DNA of 64,000 nt from Streptococcus oralis (GTDB lineage: Bacteria; Bacillota; Bacilli; Lactobacillales; Streptococcaceae): NCBI RefSeq assembly GCF_016028255.1, contig NZ_CP065707.1, forward strand, positions 1,751,001 to 1,815,000, read 5' to 3'. Under the pieces are notes generated by a model. The model saw only the letters and a list, made by a program, of their open reading frames with translations, ran no database searches and was not told the DNA's origin. Position numbers and translations under genes: made by a program. Below are positions 1-11,561 of the stretch, piece by piece; the stretch's first letter is position 1; each line of letters opens with the position of its first letter.

Positions 1-1325
1 CCACCTGACAATTTCTCAATCAAGGTTCCATGCGTCGAACGTGGGAAGAGGAACTGCTCCAGCAACTCTGCAATGGAAGTCGTAGAACCACCACTGGTCT
101 TGACTTCTTCTGCCACTTCCTGCAGGTAATTGATAACGCGCTTGCTCTCGTCTAAGCCTTCGATTTGTTGAGAGAAATAGGCGATGCGAACCGTCTCACC
201 GATGATAAGTTGACCTTCAGTCGGCGCAAGACTTCCTGCAATCAGATTAAGCAGGGTGGATTTTCCCACACCGTTGTCCCCAACGATACCGATACGGTCT
301 TTGGCCTGCACCAAGAGGTTAAAATCTTGTAAAATGGGCTTGTTCTCATAAGCGAAGGAAACATCTTTAAACTCGATGACCTTCTTACCAATCCGACTGG
401 TCTCAAAGTTCATGGTTAAGTCTGTCTCAGTAGGATTATCTGAAACTTCCTTTTTCAAGTCGTGGAAACGATTGATACGAGCTTGTTGCTTGGTCGCACG
501 CGCCTGCGGTTGTCTGCGCATCCAGGCCAATTCTTGCTTATAAAGTTGTTCTTTTTTGTGGAGAAGAGCCGCATCGCGCTCATCCTGTTCCGCCTTAAGG
601 CGAACATAGTCCTGATAATTGCCCTGATACTCGGTCAAGCCTGCTCGGTCCAACTCGAAAATTCGTGTTGACAAAGCGTCTAGGAAATAACGATCATGTG
701 TGATGAAGAGAACGGTCTTCTTGGAATTTTTCAAAAAGAGGGTCAGCCACTCAATAGTCGCAATATCCAAATGGTTTGTCGGCTCATCCAGAAGCAAGAG
801 GTCGTGGTTTCCTAGGAGAACTTGCGCCAACTGAATCCGTCTTCTCAGACCACCTGACAATTCGCCAACAGGAGTTGATAAGTCCTGAATCCCCAACTTG
901 CTGAGAACCGTCTTGACCTGGCTTTCAATTTCCCAAGCTTGGAGAGAGTCCATCTCTGCCATGACCCGTTCCAAATGAGCCTGCTTGTCCTCACTGTAGT
1001 TGAGCAGGAGGAGTTCATACTCACGAATCAACTGGATTTCCTTGAGGTCGCTGGATAGAACCGTATCCAAGACCGTCTTGCTATCATCAAAATCTGGATT
1101 CTGAGTCAAGTAACCGATCTTATAGTCATTCTTTGCCGAAAAGGGACTGACATCACCATCAAAGACAGAAACACCCGAAAGAACATCTAAAAGGGTGGTC
1201 TTACCCGTTCCATTGACACCAATTAGACCTATTCTGTCCAAGTCATGAATAATAAAGGAAATATCCTTAAAAACGGTCTTGTCACCAACGGATTTGCTTA
1301 GTTTTTCAACGATAAAATCACTCAT
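1..1325 (-). CDS. ABC-F family ATP-binding protein (3' end outside window)
   Basis: Two-domain soluble ABC ATPase of the ABC-F type, a family that acts on the ribosome rather than in transport. About 441 residues from the start are present. The first domain shows Walker [10 protein letters not shown], signature LSGGLRRR and Walker [13 protein letters not shown]; an interdomain linker rich in charged residues follows, then a second Walker A ([10 protein letters not shown]). The window edge cuts the gene at the second LSGG signature. The start codon overlaps the cca stop (ATGA), so the two are probably co-translated. No membrane segments are present. Uup/YfmR-like is my best subfamily guess, but I cannot fix it without the C-terminus. 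Confidence 0.93.
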   Translation of the reverse strand, partial: MSDFIVEKLSKSVGDKTVFKDISFIIHDLDRIGLIGVNGTGKTTLLDVLSGVSVFDGDVSPFSAKNDYKIGYLTQNPDFDDSKTVLDTVLSSDLKEIQLIREYELLLLNYSEDKQAHLERVMAEMDSLQAWEIESQVKTVLSKLGIQDLSTPVGELSGGLRRRIQLAQVLLGNHDLLLLDEPTNHLDIATIEWLTLFLKNSKKTVLFITHDRYFLDALSTRIFELDRAGLTEYQGNYQDYVRLKAEQDERDAALLHKKEQLYKQELAWMRRQPQARATKQQARINRFHDLKKEVSDNPTETDLTMNFETSRIGKKVIEFKDVSFAYENKPILQDFNLLVQAKDRIGIVGDNGVGKSTLLNLIAGSLAPTEGQLIIGETVRIAYFSQQIEGLDESKRVINYLQEVAEEVKTSGGSTTSIAELLEQFLFPRSTHGTLIEKLSG

Positions 1326-2521
1326 TTTTTCTCCCTCAGGTAAGCATGGATGGCTTGACGGTCATTTTCCAACTCTCCATCAACAATGGCAAACTCAATC
1401 TCTGTTAAAACCTCTCCCAAATCTGGCCCAGGTTGATAACCATATTCCTTGATTAAAATACCACCGTTGATCTGGATTTCTTTCTTATCATAAATGGTCA
1501 AACTCTGGTAAGTTTCTGTGATGGCTTGTGGGTTGACTGCTTTTCCTTGAGCCTGACGAAGATTTTCAGCCTGTAGAAGGGAATCCAAGTCAAAGCGGTA
1601 ACAATCGCGCTTGCTCAGCTCTCCTTCTTCTCGCAAAGCCAAAATAGTCAGCAAATCTTGTACTTGCTTGGCAAACTGGCGTGAGGTTTTCCACGCCTTC
1701 AAAAATGGCTGCGCATCTTTAATCTCCAAAGTCCACAATAGAGCCGCCCAAGCTTGTTCGGAAGATTCAAAAGTGAAATCCGCCTCTAAATCAAACAGTC
1801 TGTTGAGCTTGTCTTGGCTTCCTGCCATATCTGGAAGATAGTCATAAGCTCGACTCTCAATCATGGAAGCCAGACCAACTCGCCAAAAAGGTGCCAGCAA
1901 GAGTTTATCAAACTCAACGAAGATACGCTCCACAGAAATCTTCTCCAAGAGCGGCGTCAAAGTCTTCATCGCTTTAAATGTTTCTGTCTCAAGTTCAAAG
2001 CCAAGACTGGCCTGAAAACGGAAACCACGCATAATCCGCAAAGCATCTTCATTGAAACGCTCACTAGCCACTCCAACTGCTCGCAAGACTTGGTTTTTCA
2101 AATCTTTGAGACCATCGAACAAATCAATGATTTCTCCCGTCTCATCCAAGGCAAAGGCGTTAACTGTGAAATCACGACGCTTGAGGTCTTCTTCTAGCGA
2201 ACGCACAAAGGAAACCGCACTGGGTCTGCGATAGTCTACATAGACATCCTCTGTCCGAAAGGTCGTCACCTCATACTCCTCGTCCCCATCTAAAACCAAG
2301 ACGGTTCCGTGCTCGATTCCGATATCGGCTGTTCTCGGAAAGATCTGCTTGGTCTCCTCTGGATAAGAAGAGGTTGCGATATCCACATCGTGGATGGGAC
2401 GATTGAGGAGGGCATCTCGAACAGAGCCCCCAACAAAATAGGCTTCAAAGCCTGCTTCTTTAATTTTTTCTAATACTGGTAAAGCCTTCTGAAATTCAGA
2501 AGGCATTTGCGTTAATCTCAT
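1322..2521 (-). CDS. cca: CCA tRNA nucleotidyltransferase
   Basis: Adds or repairs the 3' CCA of tRNAs from CTP and ATP without a nucleic acid template. The 399-aa protein has the class II nucleotidyltransferase head: GGSVRDALL followed by the metal-binding DVDIATS near residues 30-52, then [12 protein letters not shown] and the [13 protein letters not shown] region that recognises nucleotides. Length and motifs fit the Gram-positive CCA-adding enzyme. It overlaps dapB upstream by 4 nt and the ABC-F gene downstream by 4 nt, so dapB-cca-ABC-F looks like one translationally coupled unit. Confidence 0.96.
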   Translation of the reverse strand: MRLTQMPSEFQKALPVLEKIKEAGFEAYFVGGSVRDALLNRPIHDVDIATSSYPEETKQIFPRTADIGIEHGTVLVLDGDEEYEVTTFRTEDVYVDYRRPSAVSFVRSLEEDLKRRDFTVNAFALDETGEIIDLFDGLKDLKNQVLRAVGVASERFNEDALRIMRGFRFQASLGFELETETFKAMKTLTPLLEKISVERIFVEFDKLLLAPFWRVGLASMIESRAYDYLPDMAGSQDKLNRLFDLEADFTFESSEQAWAALLWTLEIKDAQPFLKAWKTSRQFAKQVQDLLTILALREEGELSKRDCYRFDLDSLLQAENLRQAQGKAVNPQAITETYQSLTIYDKKEIQINGGILIKEYGYQPGPDLGEVLTEIEFAIVDGELENDRQAIHAYLREKK

Positions 2522-3285
2522 AATAAGTGTTCTAATCCATAGACAAGCTCATGACGCTTGACAACTTCTTTGATTCCCAAATTCACCCCTGTCATGAAGG
2601 AGCTGCGATCATAGGAGTCATGACGGAGGGTCAATCCTTCTCCTTGATTGCCAAAGATGACTTCCTGATGGGCTACCAAGCCTGGTAGACGGACCGAATG
2701 GATGCGCATGCCATCAAAGTCAGCACCGCGAGCACCTGCAATCAATTCTTCCTCATCAGGCGCACCTTGCTGGATTGATTCCCGAACTTCCGCCATCAAC
2801 TCAGCCGTTTTAATGGCTGTTCCACTCGGAGCATCTTTTTTCTTGTCATGATGGAGCTCGATAATCTCCACATTTGGGAAATATTTGGCAGCCTGCGCCG
2901 CAAATTGCATGAGCAAGACAGCTCCCAAGGCAAAGTTAGGGGCAATCAAGCCACCTAAATTTTGCTTACGAGAAAATGCTTTTAGTTCTGCAATTTCCTC
3001 ACTAGTGAATCCAGTTGTTCCAACTACTGGAGCGAAGCCATTTTCGAGAGCAAAGCGTGTATTTTCGTAGGCAACGGCTGGTGTGGTAAAATCTACCCAA
3101 ACATCCGCTTCAAAACCAACCAAGTCAGCCTTATCATTGAAGACAGGAATTCCCTGCCATTCTGACTCAGACTCAAAAGGATCCAAAACTGCGACCAAGT
3201 CCAAGTCTGGATCAGCCAAGACCATCTGGCAGGCAGCTTGGCCCATTTTTCCCTTAAAACCGGCAATAATTACTCGAATACTCAT
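2518..3285 (-). CDS. dapB: 4-hydroxy-tetrahydrodipicolinate reductase
   Basis: Reduces hydroxy-tetrahydrodipicolinate with NAD(P)H in the lysine/diaminopimelate pathway; in streptococci the lysine made feeds the peptidoglycan stem peptide. The 255-aa protein begins with the dinucleotide-binding loop GFKGKMGQA and carries the DapB signature [15 protein letters not shown] (catalytic His and Lys) near residues 142-156. The length is normal. It is followed by cca with a 4-nt overlap and preceded by degV with a 39-nt gap. Confidence 0.96.
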   Translation of the reverse strand: MSIRVIIAGFKGKMGQAACQMVLADPDLDLVAVLDPFESESEWQGIPVFNDKADLVGFEADVWVDFTTPAVAYENTRFALENGFAPVVGTTGFTSEEIAELKAFSRKQNLGGLIAPNFALGAVLLMQFAAQAAKYFPNVEIIELHHDKKKDAPSGTAIKTAELMAEVRESIQQGAPDEEELIAGARGADFDGMRIHSVRLPGLVAHQEVIFGNQGEGLTLRHDSYDRSSFMTGVNLGIKEVVKRHELVYGLEHLL

Positions 3286-3324
3286 CTCTACTCCTGTCTA
3301 AGATACAAAGCCTGTAAGAACAAT

Positions 3325-4173
3325 CTAAACGATTGGTGTATAGCTCAAGGCGATACTACCTTCTCCAAGGTGGGTTCCAATGACACTACCAAAGCTAACA
3401 ATTGGAAGCTCAGAAGCCACACCACTCTCAATTAAGAGTTGGCGCAAATCTGCCGCCTTTTGAGGAGCGTTCCCATGAATGACTGTTATACGGTAGTCCC
3501 CATCTTTTGTCAAATCCTTGATGATTTCTACCAAACGTTTGATTGCCTTCTTTTCCGTACGAACTTTTTCGTAAACTTCAATCACTCCTTGGTCATTAAA
3601 GTAAAGGATAGGCTTGATACTGAGGAGATTCCCTAAGATAGCTGCCCCATTTGACAAACGTCCTCCCTTAACCAAATGATCAAGGTCATCTACTATGATA
3701 AAGGCTGAATTATCAGCAATTTGGATAGCCAACTTCTCCTGAATCTGAGCAAAATCATCGCCTTGTTCTGCCCATTCAAAGGCACTCTCCACCATAAATC
3801 CTAGAGGGGAACTTGTGATATGGGTATCTGGAAAGGCAATGGTCAAACCATCATACTCATCCAACATGTATTGGATGTTCTGATAAAAGCCTGAAATTCC
3901 TGACGAAAGAAAGAGTCCTAAGACATGGGTATAGCCCTCATCTTTCAAGGAACTTAGAATCTCATCCAGTTTAGCAATACTTGGTTGACTAGTTTTAGGC
4001 AATTCTGCAGACTGAGCCATTTTTTGATAAAATTCCTCAGCAGTCAGATTAAAACCTTCTACATACTCCTCTCCATCGATATTGACAGGAATATCCAAGA
4101 TAAAAAGATTCTCTCTTTGCAGCGTCTTCTCCTCTAAATAGGCTGAAGAATCTGTAATGACAGCTAATTTCAT
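3325..4173 (-). CDS. DegV family fatty-acid-binding protein
   Basis: DegV proteins bind a fatty acid; related FakB proteins present it to the FakA kinase. The 282-aa sequence has the family start (VITDSSAYL), the TSQPS loop near residues 60-65 and the C-terminal [11 protein letters not shown] motif that holds the carboxylate. It lies 2 nt from the DUF1149 gene upstream, suggesting a shared transcript. Whether it is a FakB that works with FakA, or another DegV member, cannot be told from sequence alone. Confidence 0.9.
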   Translation of the reverse strand: MKLAVITDSSAYLEEKTLQRENLFILDIPVNIDGEEYVEGFNLTAEEFYQKMAQSAELPKTSQPSIAKLDEILSSLKDEGYTHVLGLFLSSGISGFYQNIQYMLDEYDGLTIAFPDTHITSSPLGFMVESAFEWAEQGDDFAQIQEKLAIQIADNSAFIIVDDLDHLVKGGRLSNGAAILGNLLSIKPILYFNDQGVIEVYEKVRTEKKAIKRLVEIIKDLTKDGDYRITVIHGNAPQKAADLRQLLIESGVASELPIVSFGSVIGTHLGEGSIALSYTPIV

Positions 4174-4175
4174 GA

Positions 4176-4550
4176 CTAAAACTCCAAATTGATCCCTGGA
4201 AGATCCAAGGCGATTTCTGTTACTTCATACGTCAAACGATTGAGCATGTTCAAACATGGACGTGCCAAGGTTTCGACTTCTTCTTGGTTAAATTCGCTTG
4301 GTTCGTTGACAATTCGATCTTCCACATGGTTAACTTGAGAAATTGTTCCGCTGATGACAAATTTGTCAAAGACAATCATAAAACTCAAGATAACAACAAG
4401 CGAAGTCACTTGGTTTTCTTGGTCATGTTGGAGCAACTGAAAGTTCACGTCTACCTTGGTTTCAGGGGCTCCATTTTCATTTTCCCATTCAAAGTTGCGA
4501 GCATCAAAATGATACTGGCTAACAAATTCTTGTTCTCGTTTAAGATTCAT
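4176..4550 (-). CDS. DUF1149 family protein
   Basis: A 124-aa cytosolic protein matching the streptococcal DUF1149 (SecB-like fold) family as I recall it: a mixed alpha/beta sequence rich in acidic residues, with [22 protein letters not shown] alternating strands, ending in LPGINLEF. It has no signal peptide or membrane segment. Family function is unknown; a resemblance to SecB suggests a chaperone-like role, but that is inference. An extended -10 (TGG before TACAAT) lies about 30 nt upstream, so it probably starts the DUF1149-degV transcript. Confidence 0.82.
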   Translation of the reverse strand: MNLKREQEFVSQYHFDARNFEWENENGAPETKVDVNFQLLQHDQENQVTSLVVILSFMIVFDKFVISGTISQVNHVEDRIVNEPSEFNQEEVETLARPCLNMLNRLTYEVTEIALDLPGINLEF

Positions 4551-4623
4551 TTTTCTCTCCCATTGCTACAATTTACTATGCAATTGTACCACATTTTTAT
4601 CTTTTCATCTAGTTTTCTAGGCT

Positions 4624-5976
4624 TTAGTCAATTCCGATTTCAGCTCGAACTACATCCGCAATCGTATCTACGTAGTAGTTCACTTCTTCTGTTGTTGGGG
4701 CTTCTGCCATGACGCGCAAGAGGGGTTCTGTTCCACTTGGGCGGACAAGGATACGGCCGTTCCCTGCCATTTCTTCTTCCATCTTCTCGATGATTGTCTT
4801 GATGGCTGGCACTTCCATGGCTTTTTCTTTCATGGCATTTTCCACTCGGATATTGACCAGTTTTTGTGGGTAAATCGTCACTTCTGATGCTAGTTGAGAC
4901 AAGCTCTTGCCTGTTTCTTTCATGATTTTGGTCAATTGGACAGCTGATAATTGACCATCACCTGTTGTATTGTAATCCATCAAGATAACGTGACCAGACT
5001 GTTCACCACCAAGATTGTAGCCTGATTTTCTCATTTCTTCAACGACATAGCGGTCACCAACAGCAGTCACTGCCTTGTTAATGCCAGCACTTTCCAAGGC
5101 CTTATGGAACCCAAGGTTAGACATAACCGTTGTCACGATGGTGTTTTGAGCCAACTGGCCTTTTTCAGAAAGGTATTTTCCGATGATGTACATGATCTTA
5201 TCACCATCGACGATGTCGCCATTTTCATCAACAGCAATCAAGCGGTCACTGTCTCCGTCAAAGGCCAAACCAATAGCTGACTGACTTTCTTTGACCACTT
5301 CTTGAAGAGCTTCTGGGTGTGTAGAACCCACATTCAAGTTGATATTAAGACCATCTGGTGTCTCACCGATAACTGTCAACTGAGCTCCAAGATCAGCGAA
5401 AATCTGACGGGCGCTTGTAGATGCTGCACCGTTTGCTGTGTCCAAGGCCACTTTCATTCCCTCAAGAGGAGCTCCAGTTGAAACAAGGTAGCCTTCATAC
5501 TTACGCAAGCCTTCTGGATAGTCCACTAAGGTTCCTAAACCTTCTGCACTTGGACGAGGAAGAGTATCTTCAGCAGCATCTAGCAAGGCTTCGATTTCTG
5601 CTTCTTTGTCGTCATCAAGTTTGAAGCCATCCCCACCAAAGAATTTAATTCCATTATCAAGGGCTGGGTTGTGGCTAGCGGAAATCATGACACCTGCACT
5701 GGCTCCCTCAGTTTTGACCAAGTATGCTACTGCTGGTGTTGCAAGGACACCGAGTTTGTAGACGTGAATCCCTACAGAGAGGAGACCTGCCACCAAGGCA
5801 GATTCTAACATTTCTCCTGAGATACGTGTATCACGTCCTACAAAGACTTTAGGGGCTTCTGTTTCGTGTTGGCTAAGAACATATCCACCAAAACGTCCCA
5901 GTTTAAAGGCCAATTCTGGCGTCAGTTCTACGTTTGCTTCTCCACGGACTCCATCGGTCCCAAAATATTTACCCAT
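4624..5976 (-). CDS. glmM: Phosphoglucosamine mutase
   Basis: Converts glucosamine-6-phosphate to glucosamine-1-phosphate, the entry to UDP-GlcNAc and so peptidoglycan and teichoic acids. The 450-aa protein opens with [11 protein letters not shown] and has the catalytic phosphoserine loop ISASHNP (Ser101), the metal loop DGDSDR and the phosphate-binding [10 protein letters not shown] near the C-terminus. I start at the ATG of MGKYFG because AAAAGGA lies about 10 nt before it; an in-frame ATG 12 nt earlier would fall in that Shine-Dalgarno. It is third in cdaA-cdaR-glmM, the conserved arrangement in Firmicutes. Confidence 0.97.
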   Translation of the reverse strand: MGKYFGTDGVRGEANVELTPELAFKLGRFGGYVLSQHETEAPKVFVGRDTRISGEMLESALVAGLLSVGIHVYKLGVLATPAVAYLVKTEGASAGVMISASHNPALDNGIKFFGGDGFKLDDDKEAEIEALLDAAEDTLPRPSAEGLGTLVDYPEGLRKYEGYLVSTGAPLEGMKVALDTANGAASTSARQIFADLGAQLTVIGETPDGLNINLNVGSTHPEALQEVVKESQSAIGLAFDGDSDRLIAVDENGDIVDGDKIMYIIGKYLSEKGQLAQNTIVTTVMSNLGFHKALESAGINKAVTAVGDRYVVEEMRKSGYNLGGEQSGHVILMDYNTTGDGQLSAVQLTKIMKETGKSLSQLASEVTIYPQKLVNIRVENAMKEKAMEVPAIKTIIEKMEEEMAGNGRILVRPSGTEPLLRVMAEAPTTEEVNYYVDTIADVVRAEIGID

Positions 5977-6004
5977 TTTATTTATCATCCTTTTCTATTA
6001 TTTA

Positions 6005-6787
6005 TTATTGTTTAGACGAATCTGATTTCGTTTCTGAACTCGTTGAAGACGAACTTCCCTCTGAGGAACTTGTTGACGAGTTACTCGAACTAGACGCTGC
6101 TGTTTTTGTTGTAATTTTCATAGTCGTATCAAATGGCATAATGACACTTGGCAAAACATTTCCATTTTTATCAACTGCTTGTAGTGGAACAGAGGCCGAG
6201 TAGTTACCTGTTATCCGTTCACTTGTAGGCAAGATGGCAATGACACGATCTACTCTAGAGAGAGTCTCTTCATCACTAATAACCGTTACTCTTTCATCTG
6301 ACACAGTAACTGTATCGATTTTCACACGAGAATCAATCTGGCTAGGATCAATCTCCGGCACAACGATTACATTGTCTCGTTTTGCTTTTTTACCGACCTT
6401 CACTGTTATCTTTTGTGGTGTCGCAACAGCGGTCAAACCACTTGGTAGATTTTCTATGTTTAGAGGAACTTCTATTGTTCCAACACCAGCATTTGTCAAG
6501 TCAGCTGTCACCTTGAATTTGCGCGTACTTTCCTGCATTTCGCTCGCCAATGCAACTCTGTTTGACCCTGTCAGAAAGACCGTCACTTCAGATGTAAAAC
6601 CACTAATAAAGTACTGATCACTGTCATACTGAATATCGATCGGTACATTGAGTACTGTATTAGTATAGGTTTCCGTCCGTACCTGTCTAGCACTATTATT
6701 ATTCTGATAGTTTGTAGAAGTCGCATAGATAAAGAGGATGCAAGCGAAAAAGAAGGAAGAAATAATATAAAGACTATTTTTTCTCAT
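6005..6787 (-). CDS. cdaR: CdaR (YbbR-domain regulator of CdaA)
   Basis: Membrane-anchored extracytoplasmic partner that modulates the diadenylate cyclase CdaA. The 260-aa protein has one N-terminal transmembrane helix (about residues 6-24), two to three YbbR-type beta repeats, and a very Ser/Thr-rich C-terminal tail (about 30 residues, mostly S, T, E) that looks like an unstructured wall-proximal extension. Its start lies inside the end of cdaA (14-nt overlap), a sign of translational coupling, and glmM follows 28 nt later. Confidence 0.92.
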   Translation of the reverse strand: MRKNSLYIISSFFFACILFIYATSTNYQNNNSARQVRTETYTNTVLNVPIDIQYDSDQYFISGFTSEVTVFLTGSNRVALASEMQESTRKFKVTADLTNAGVGTIEVPLNIENLPSGLTAVATPQKITVKVGKKAKRDNVIVVPEIDPSQIDSRVKIDTVTVSDERVTVISDEETLSRVDRVIAILPTSERITGNYSASVPLQAVDKNGNVLPSVIMPFDTTMKITTKTAASSSSNSSTSSSEGSSSSTSSETKSDSSKQ

Positions 6788-7631
6788 GTTTCAATCCTCC
6801 TAGCAAACGCTCTTTCAGACCATGTTTTTCCTCTGATGTTGGAAGTAGGATTCTTCTCAATTCAGATTCAAACTCTTCCAAGGTCAAATCGTGCTTAAAG
6901 ACTCCATTATAGGTGATTGAGATGCCACCTGTTTCCTCCGAAACCACAAAGGTAAGAGCATCTGATACTTCCGACAAACCAATCGCCGCCCTGTGACGCG
7001 TTCCAAACTCTTTGGAAATCTCTGTATTTTCAGTTAGTGGCAAGTAAGCTGAGGTAACAGCAAGCCGATCTTCTCGGATAATGACCGCTCCATCGTGCAA
7101 GGGAGTGTTAGGAATAAAAATATTGATGAGCAATTCAGCTGAAATCTTTGCATCTAGGGGAATCCCCGTCGAGATGTATTCCTGCAAGGTTCTCACTCGC
7201 TGCACTGCTACTAGCGCACCAATCTTACGCGGGCTCATGTACTCGACTGATTTGACAAAGGCACGAATCATCTGCTCTTCTGCACTAATCGGAGCATTGG
7301 TAAAGAAATCCGTTGCCCGACCCAACCGCTCTAGACCCGTCCGAATCTCTGGTGAAAAGATGACTACTGCTGCAATAACCCCATAGGTGATGATTTGATT
7401 GATCAACCAAGAAATAGTTGTTAAACCAATCATATTGGAGAGAATTTGAGCTAGAATGAAGACCAAAACTCCCCGCACCAAGATCATGATTTTAGTACCT
7501 GCAATGGCCTTTGTAAAATGATACAAAATATAAGTCACAATCAAAATATCAATCAGATTGATGACGATACTCCAAGGGCTTGAAAACAAACTCGTCCAGT
7601 ATTGCAAGTTGGAAAATTGCTGAAAATTCAT
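6774..7631 (-). CDS. cdaA: Diadenylate cyclase CdaA
   Basis: Makes cyclic di-AMP from two ATP at the membrane; the nucleotide controls potassium and osmolyte balance. The 285-aa protein has three N-terminal transmembrane helices (to about residue 85) and a DAC domain with the two signature motifs, DGA (in TPLHDGAVII) and RHR (in GTRHRAAIG). I start at MNFQQF because AAGGAGG sits just upstream; the open frame extends 46 codons further 5' but that part has no family similarity and would overlap the divergent reductase's control region. Confidence 0.96.
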   Translation of the reverse strand: MNFQQFSNLQYWTSLFSSPWSIVINLIDILIVTYILYHFTKAIAGTKIMILVRGVLVFILAQILSNMIGLTTISWLINQIITYGVIAAVVIFSPEIRTGLERLGRATDFFTNAPISAEEQMIRAFVKSVEYMSPRKIGALVAVQRVRTLQEYISTGIPLDAKISAELLINIFIPNTPLHDGAVIIREDRLAVTSAYLPLTENTEISKEFGTRHRAAIGLSEVSDALTFVVSEETGGISITYNGVFKHDLTLEEFESELRRILLPTSEEKHGLKERLLGGLKHEKK

Positions 7632-7767
7632 CCCTGGTTCCCTCCTTATCAAAACACGTTCCGTTCTATTATACCATTTTCTAACAATTTTTTCCCTATC
7701 CCACTTCATTTTAATTTGATTAAAAATATGATAAAATAAACTGACTAGAAAAAACGAAGGAGAAATC

Positions 7768-8736
7768 ATGTCTCAACTCTATGATATTACCATTGTAGGT
7801 GGCGGTCCCGTCGGCCTCTTTGCTGCTTTTTACGCCCACCTACGCCAAGCCAAAGTCCAAATCATCGACTCCCTTCCCCAGCTCGGTGGTCAACCAGCCA
7901 TCCTCTACCCTGAAAAGCAAATCCTTGATGTGCCAGGTTTCTCAAACCTTACTGGAGAAGAGTTGACCAATCGCTTGATTGAGCAGCTAAACGGCTTTGA
8001 AACACCTGTTCACCTCAACGAAACCGTTCTTGAAATCGAGAAACAAGAAGAAGGTTTTACAATTCAAACCAACAAAGGAAGCCACCTGACTAAAACCGTC
8101 ATCATTGCCATGGGTGGTGGCGCCTTTAAACCACGACCGCTTGAATTAGAGAGTGTTGAGGACTATGAAAACATCCACTACCACGTTTCCAACATTCAGC
8201 AATACGCTGGGAAGAAAGTAACCATCCTTGGTGGGGGAGATTCAGCAGTGGACTGGGCTCTAGCTTTTGAAAAAATTGCCCCAACCACTCTCGTTCACCG
8301 CAGAGATAACTTCCGCGCCTTGGAACACAGTGTGCAAGCCCTGCAAGAATCATCTGTAACCATTAAGACACCGTTCGTTCCTAGCCAACTCCTTGGAGAT
8401 GGAAAAACACTCGATAAACTGGAAATCACAAAAGTTAAATCAGATGAAACTGAAACTATCGAGGTAGACCACCTCTTTGTCAACTATGGTTTCAAATCAT
8501 CTGTCGGTAATCTTAAAAATTGGGGTCTGGACCTCAACCGTCACAAGATTATCGTCAATAGCAAACAAGAATCCAGTCAAGCAGGTATCTACGCCATTGG
8601 GGACTGTTGCTACTATGACGGAAAAATTGACCTGATTGCGACAGGACTGGGTGAAGCACCAACAGCTGTGAACAATGCCATCAACTACATAGACCCTGAG
8701 CAAAAAGTGCAACCAAAACACTCAACAAGTTTATAA
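7768..8736 (+). CDS. Ferredoxin/flavodoxin--NADP+ reductase (TrxB-like)
   Basis: FAD- and NADPH-binding reductase of the thioredoxin-reductase-like type that moves electrons between NADPH and ferredoxin or flavodoxin. The 322-aa protein has the FAD loop VGGGPVGLFAA, the NADP loop ILGGGDSAVDWA (about residues 152-163) and the C-terminal YAIGDC FAD motif. It lacks the redox CxxC of true thioredoxin reductases, which supports the Fnr2-type assignment. It is the only plus-strand gene in the first 15 kb and ends at a bidirectional terminator facing whiA. A plausible partner is the ferredoxin at 15.9 kb. Confidence 0.9.
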   Translation: MSQLYDITIVGGGPVGLFAAFYAHLRQAKVQIIDSLPQLGGQPAILYPEKQILDVPGFSNLTGEELTNRLIEQLNGFETPVHLNETVLEIEKQEEGFTIQTNKGSHLTKTVIIAMGGGAFKPRPLELESVEDYENIHYHVSNIQQYAGKKVTILGGGDSAVDWALAFEKIAPTTLVHRRDNFRALEHSVQALQESSVTIKTPFVPSQLLGDGKTLDKLEITKVKSDETETIEVDHLFVNYGFKSSVGNLKNWGLDLNRHKIIVNSKQESSQAGIYAIGDCCYYDGKIDLIATGLGEAPTAVNNAINYIDPEQKVQPKHSTSL

Positions 8737-8742
8737 AAAACA

Positions 8743-8766
8743 ACCACGGATAGAATAATCCGTGGT
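8743..8766. terminator. Bidirectional terminator between reductase and whiA
   Basis: A 7-bp stem (CCACGGA with TCCGTGG) with an A-run on the left and a T-run on the right. The convergent reductase and whiA genes end on either side, so it can stop transcription from both. Confidence 0.85.
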
Positions 8767-8767
8767 T

Positions 8768-9679
8768 TTATAATTCATCTGCAATCTTGTTTATTTTTCT
8801 CAGTCTGTGGTTGACGCCACTTTTGGTCAAGGGATTGCTCAGGCTATCTGCCAACTGCTGGATAGAATAGTCTGGGTGCTGGATTCGCAACTGAGCTACC
8901 TCCTGCAAATCCACTGGTAAATTTTCCAAACCCATTCTATCTTTGATTTTACTGATATTGTTGATGGTCTTCATACTGGCAGAAACCGTTCGAGCGATAT
9001 TGGCTGTCTCGGCATTATTAGCCCGATTGAGATCGTTACGAGTTTCTCGCAAAATCTTAACGCGCTCAAAATTATCACGCGCCTGCATGGCTCCGATGAC
9101 AATCAAGAAGTCCATAATGTCTTCTGCCCGCTGGAGATAGGTAACTGCACCTTTCTTTCGCTCAATAACCTTAGCGTCCAGCAAAAACTGCTGAAGGAGA
9201 GAGGCCAATCCTTGGGCATGGTCCATATAAACGGAACTAATCTCCAACTGGTACTTGCCAGACTCCGGATCTCGGATGCTACCATTTGCCAGAAAGGCCC
9301 CACATAAGTAAGCACGTCCAGCCTCCTCATCTGCTAAAATATCGGGATCGATACCCGTCTCCAAACCAAAGAAGGAATCCGCAAGCCGCAAATCAGCTAA
9401 AAGCTCCTGCACTCTCTCATCGGTATAGACCGTGTAGACACGATTCTTACGAAGATTGCTTCTCTGATGGTGACGAATCTCTGACTTGATGTCATAAAAA
9501 TGGAGAAAGGACTCATAGAGATGACGAGCTAACTTGGCATTTTCAGTCACGACTGACAAGGTCAAGCCTGAAGTAGAGAGACCGATACTGCCAGACATCT
9601 TGATGATGGCAGACAATTCATGGCTGCTTAGATGATGTTGACCAAGAATTTCCTCTTTTACTGCAACTGTAAAACTCAT
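8768..9679 (-). CDS. whiA: DNA-binding protein WhiA
   Basis: WhiA joins a degenerate LAGLIDADG homing-endonuclease-like fold to a C-terminal helix-turn-helix; in Firmicutes it affects division and nucleoid processes. The 303-aa sequence has the N-terminal [11 protein letters not shown] start, the family core [24 protein letters not shown] split across residues 124-146, and the C-terminal HTH ([23 protein letters not shown]). It overlaps yvcK by 4 nt; whiA, yvcK and rapZ form the conserved three-gene set. Confidence 0.95.
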   Translation of the reverse strand: MSFTVAVKEEILGQHHLSSHELSAIIKMSGSIGLSTSGLTLSVVTENAKLARHLYESFLHFYDIKSEIRHHQRSNLRKNRVYTVYTDERVQELLADLRLADSFFGLETGIDPDILADEEAGRAYLCGAFLANGSIRDPESGKYQLEISSVYMDHAQGLASLLQQFLLDAKVIERKKGAVTYLQRAEDIMDFLIVIGAMQARDNFERVKILRETRNDLNRANNAETANIARTVSASMKTINNISKIKDRMGLENLPVDLQEVAQLRIQHPDYSIQQLADSLSNPLTKSGVNHRLRKINKIADEL

Positions 9680-10653
9680 TTTCGCACCTGTATAATTCGC
9701 ATCAATTCATCCACAATCAAATCCCCATCGTGGAAGGCTCCTCCATTTTCCAAACGAAGGAAGTTGGATGAAATCACACGAGGGACCTGCTGGCAAAGAC
9801 CAGCAAAATCATGCTCTACCTGAACCAAATATTCATCAAAACGGTTGGTATTCATGTATTCTCTAGGAACTTGCTCGATATTCACCAGAACCGTATCAAT
9901 GAAGGGACGCCCTAGATGACGGTGGAGAACTTCCACGTGGTCACTGTCTGAAAAGTGCTCTGTTTCCCCACGCTGGGTCATAATATTGCAGACATAGGCT
10001 ATCTCCGCCTTGGTCTCCAAGAGAGCCTGCCCAATCTCCTCAATGACAATATTTGGCAAAATCGATGTAAAGAGGGAACCAGGCCCCAAGACGATCATAT
10101 CACTCTCGAGGATAGTATTGACCACTCGACGGCTGGCTTGGGGTGTTTCATCATCCAAGGTATTGGTCACATAGACATGGTCGATCATACCTGGATGATC
10201 TGCAATGTGGCTCTCACCTGCCACCTTAGAACCGTCTTTAAAGACTGCATGCAGTGTCAGAGGCTGATCGCTCGATGGGTAGATTTTTCCTGTTGTGTGG
10301 AAAAAGAGACTTAGCAGCTGCATGGCATTATAAGTGGATCCTTGCATTTCAGATAGGCCAGCAATGATAATATTTCCTAGCGGATGACCCGCAAAAGCTC
10401 CAGCCTCTTCTGAGAAGCGGTACTGAAAAACTTTCTCATAAAATTTAGGCATATCCGACATGGCTACCAGAACATTGCGAAGATCACCTGGTGGTGTCAG
10501 CTGTTGGATATTTTTTCTTAGCTCACCAGAAGATCCACCATCATCAGCTACCGTTACGATGGCTGCGATATCAACATCCTTTTCTCGCAAGCTTTTCAAA
10601 ATGACGGGGATACCTGTTCCTCCACCAATTACCGTTATCTTTGGTTTTCTCAT
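9676..10653 (-). CDS. yvcK: YvcK/CofD-family gluconeogenesis factor
   Basis: UDP-sugar-binding protein of the CofD/YvcK fold, linked in other Firmicutes to carbon metabolism and cell shape. The 325-aa protein begins with the nucleotide-binding loop [12 protein letters not shown] and has the family's DDGGSSG (about residues 38-44), PPGDLRN and GHPLGN motifs. It overlaps rapZ by 4 nt at its start and whiA by 4 nt at its end, so the three are translationally coupled. Confidence 0.94.
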   Translation of the reverse strand: MRKPKITVIGGGTGIPVILKSLREKDVDIAAIVTVADDGGSSGELRKNIQQLTPPGDLRNVLVAMSDMPKFYEKVFQYRFSEEAGAFAGHPLGNIIIAGLSEMQGSTYNAMQLLSLFFHTTGKIYPSSDQPLTLHAVFKDGSKVAGESHIADHPGMIDHVYVTNTLDDETPQASRRVVNTILESDMIVLGPGSLFTSILPNIVIEEIGQALLETKAEIAYVCNIMTQRGETEHFSDSDHVEVLHRHLGRPFIDTVLVNIEQVPREYMNTNRFDEYLVQVEHDFAGLCQQVPRVISSNFLRLENGGAFHDGDLIVDELMRIIQVRK

Positions 10654-11540
10654 GAACGGTTTACCGTTTCCTTTCTTCGGTCTTTGTCACGATGGCTTTC
10701 ATTGACAGGCCAGTTTTTAGCAAGGTCCTCAGCGATTCGTTTTGCAAAGGCAACACTACGGTGTTGTCCACCTGTACATCCTACTGCAATGGTTAAAACA
10801 GACTTGCCTTCTTTTTTGTAACTTGGCAAAATGGGCTCAATCAAGGCGAGTAAGTGCTGATAAAAATTTTCAGACTCTTCATGATTCATCACATAGTCAT
10901 AAACTGCTTGATCCTCACCTGTCTGATTACGAAGTTCAGGGAGGTAGTATGGGTTTGGCAAGAAACGGACATCAAAAACCAAGTCTGCATCAATAGGGAT
11001 ACCATACTTGAATCCAAAAGACATGACCTCGATACGGAAAGACTGAGCTTGCTCTTGGTCTGAAAATTGCTCTGCAATGGTTTTACGCAGTTCACGCGGA
11101 GTGAGTTCTGTTGTATCCACTACATTTTGACTCATGTTTTTCAAAGGTGCTAAGAGTTCACGTTCCAACTTGATGCCATCTAAAATCCGACCATCAGCTG
11201 CTAGAGGGTGACTTCGTCTAGTTTCCTTATAGCGTGCCACCAATTCCTTATCTGCTGCGTCTAAAAAGAGGATTTTGAAGTCCAAATCGTCTTGGTTTTC
11301 CAATTCATCCAAAACAGACTGAATCTCTGAAAAGAAGGAACGGCTACGCATGTCCACTACCAAGGCCAGTTTGTGATCATCATCTTTAGTTTCAACCAAC
11401 TGCAAAAACTTTGGCAAGAGGGCTGGCGGCATATTATCAATAGTGAAATATCCCAAATCCTCGAAGGACTGAATGGCTACCGTTTTCCCTGCGCCACTCA
11501 TCCCTGTCACAATTACCAGGTGAAGTTGTTTCTTTGTCAT
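10650..11540 (-). CDS. rapZ: RNase adapter protein RapZ (YvcJ)
   Basis: GTP/ATP-binding protein; in E. coli RapZ directs RNase E to a small RNA that controls glmS, while the Gram-positive role is less defined. The 296-aa protein has Walker A GMSGAGKT (residues 13-20), [11 protein letters not shown], and the C-terminal domain ending in [17 protein letters not shown], which binds the regulatory ligand. It is first of rapZ-yvcK-whiA. Its start is only about 20 nt past the ridA terminator, so it may depend on read-through or on a promoter embedded in that hairpin. Confidence 0.94.
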   Translation of the reverse strand: MTKKQLHLVIVTGMSGAGKTVAIQSFEDLGYFTIDNMPPALLPKFLQLVETKDDDHKLALVVDMRSRSFFSEIQSVLDELENQDDLDFKILFLDAADKELVARYKETRRSHPLAADGRILDGIKLERELLAPLKNMSQNVVDTTELTPRELRKTIAEQFSDQEQAQSFRIEVMSFGFKYGIPIDADLVFDVRFLPNPYYLPELRNQTGEDQAVYDYVMNHEESENFYQHLLALIEPILPSYKKEGKSVLTIAVGCTGGQHRSVAFAKRIAEDLAKNWPVNESHRDKDRRKETVNRS

Positions 11541-11561
11541 CTATCTCTCCTTATATCAAAA

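Noticed and set aside
462..671. 69-aa plus-strand frame in the ABC-F gene
   Set aside because: Lies wholly opposite a conserved ATPase domain and lacks a ribosome-binding site.
7632..7769. 46-codon 5' extension of cdaA
   Set aside because: No family similarity, overlaps the divergent reductase start, and a perfect AAGGAGG precedes the downstream ATG.
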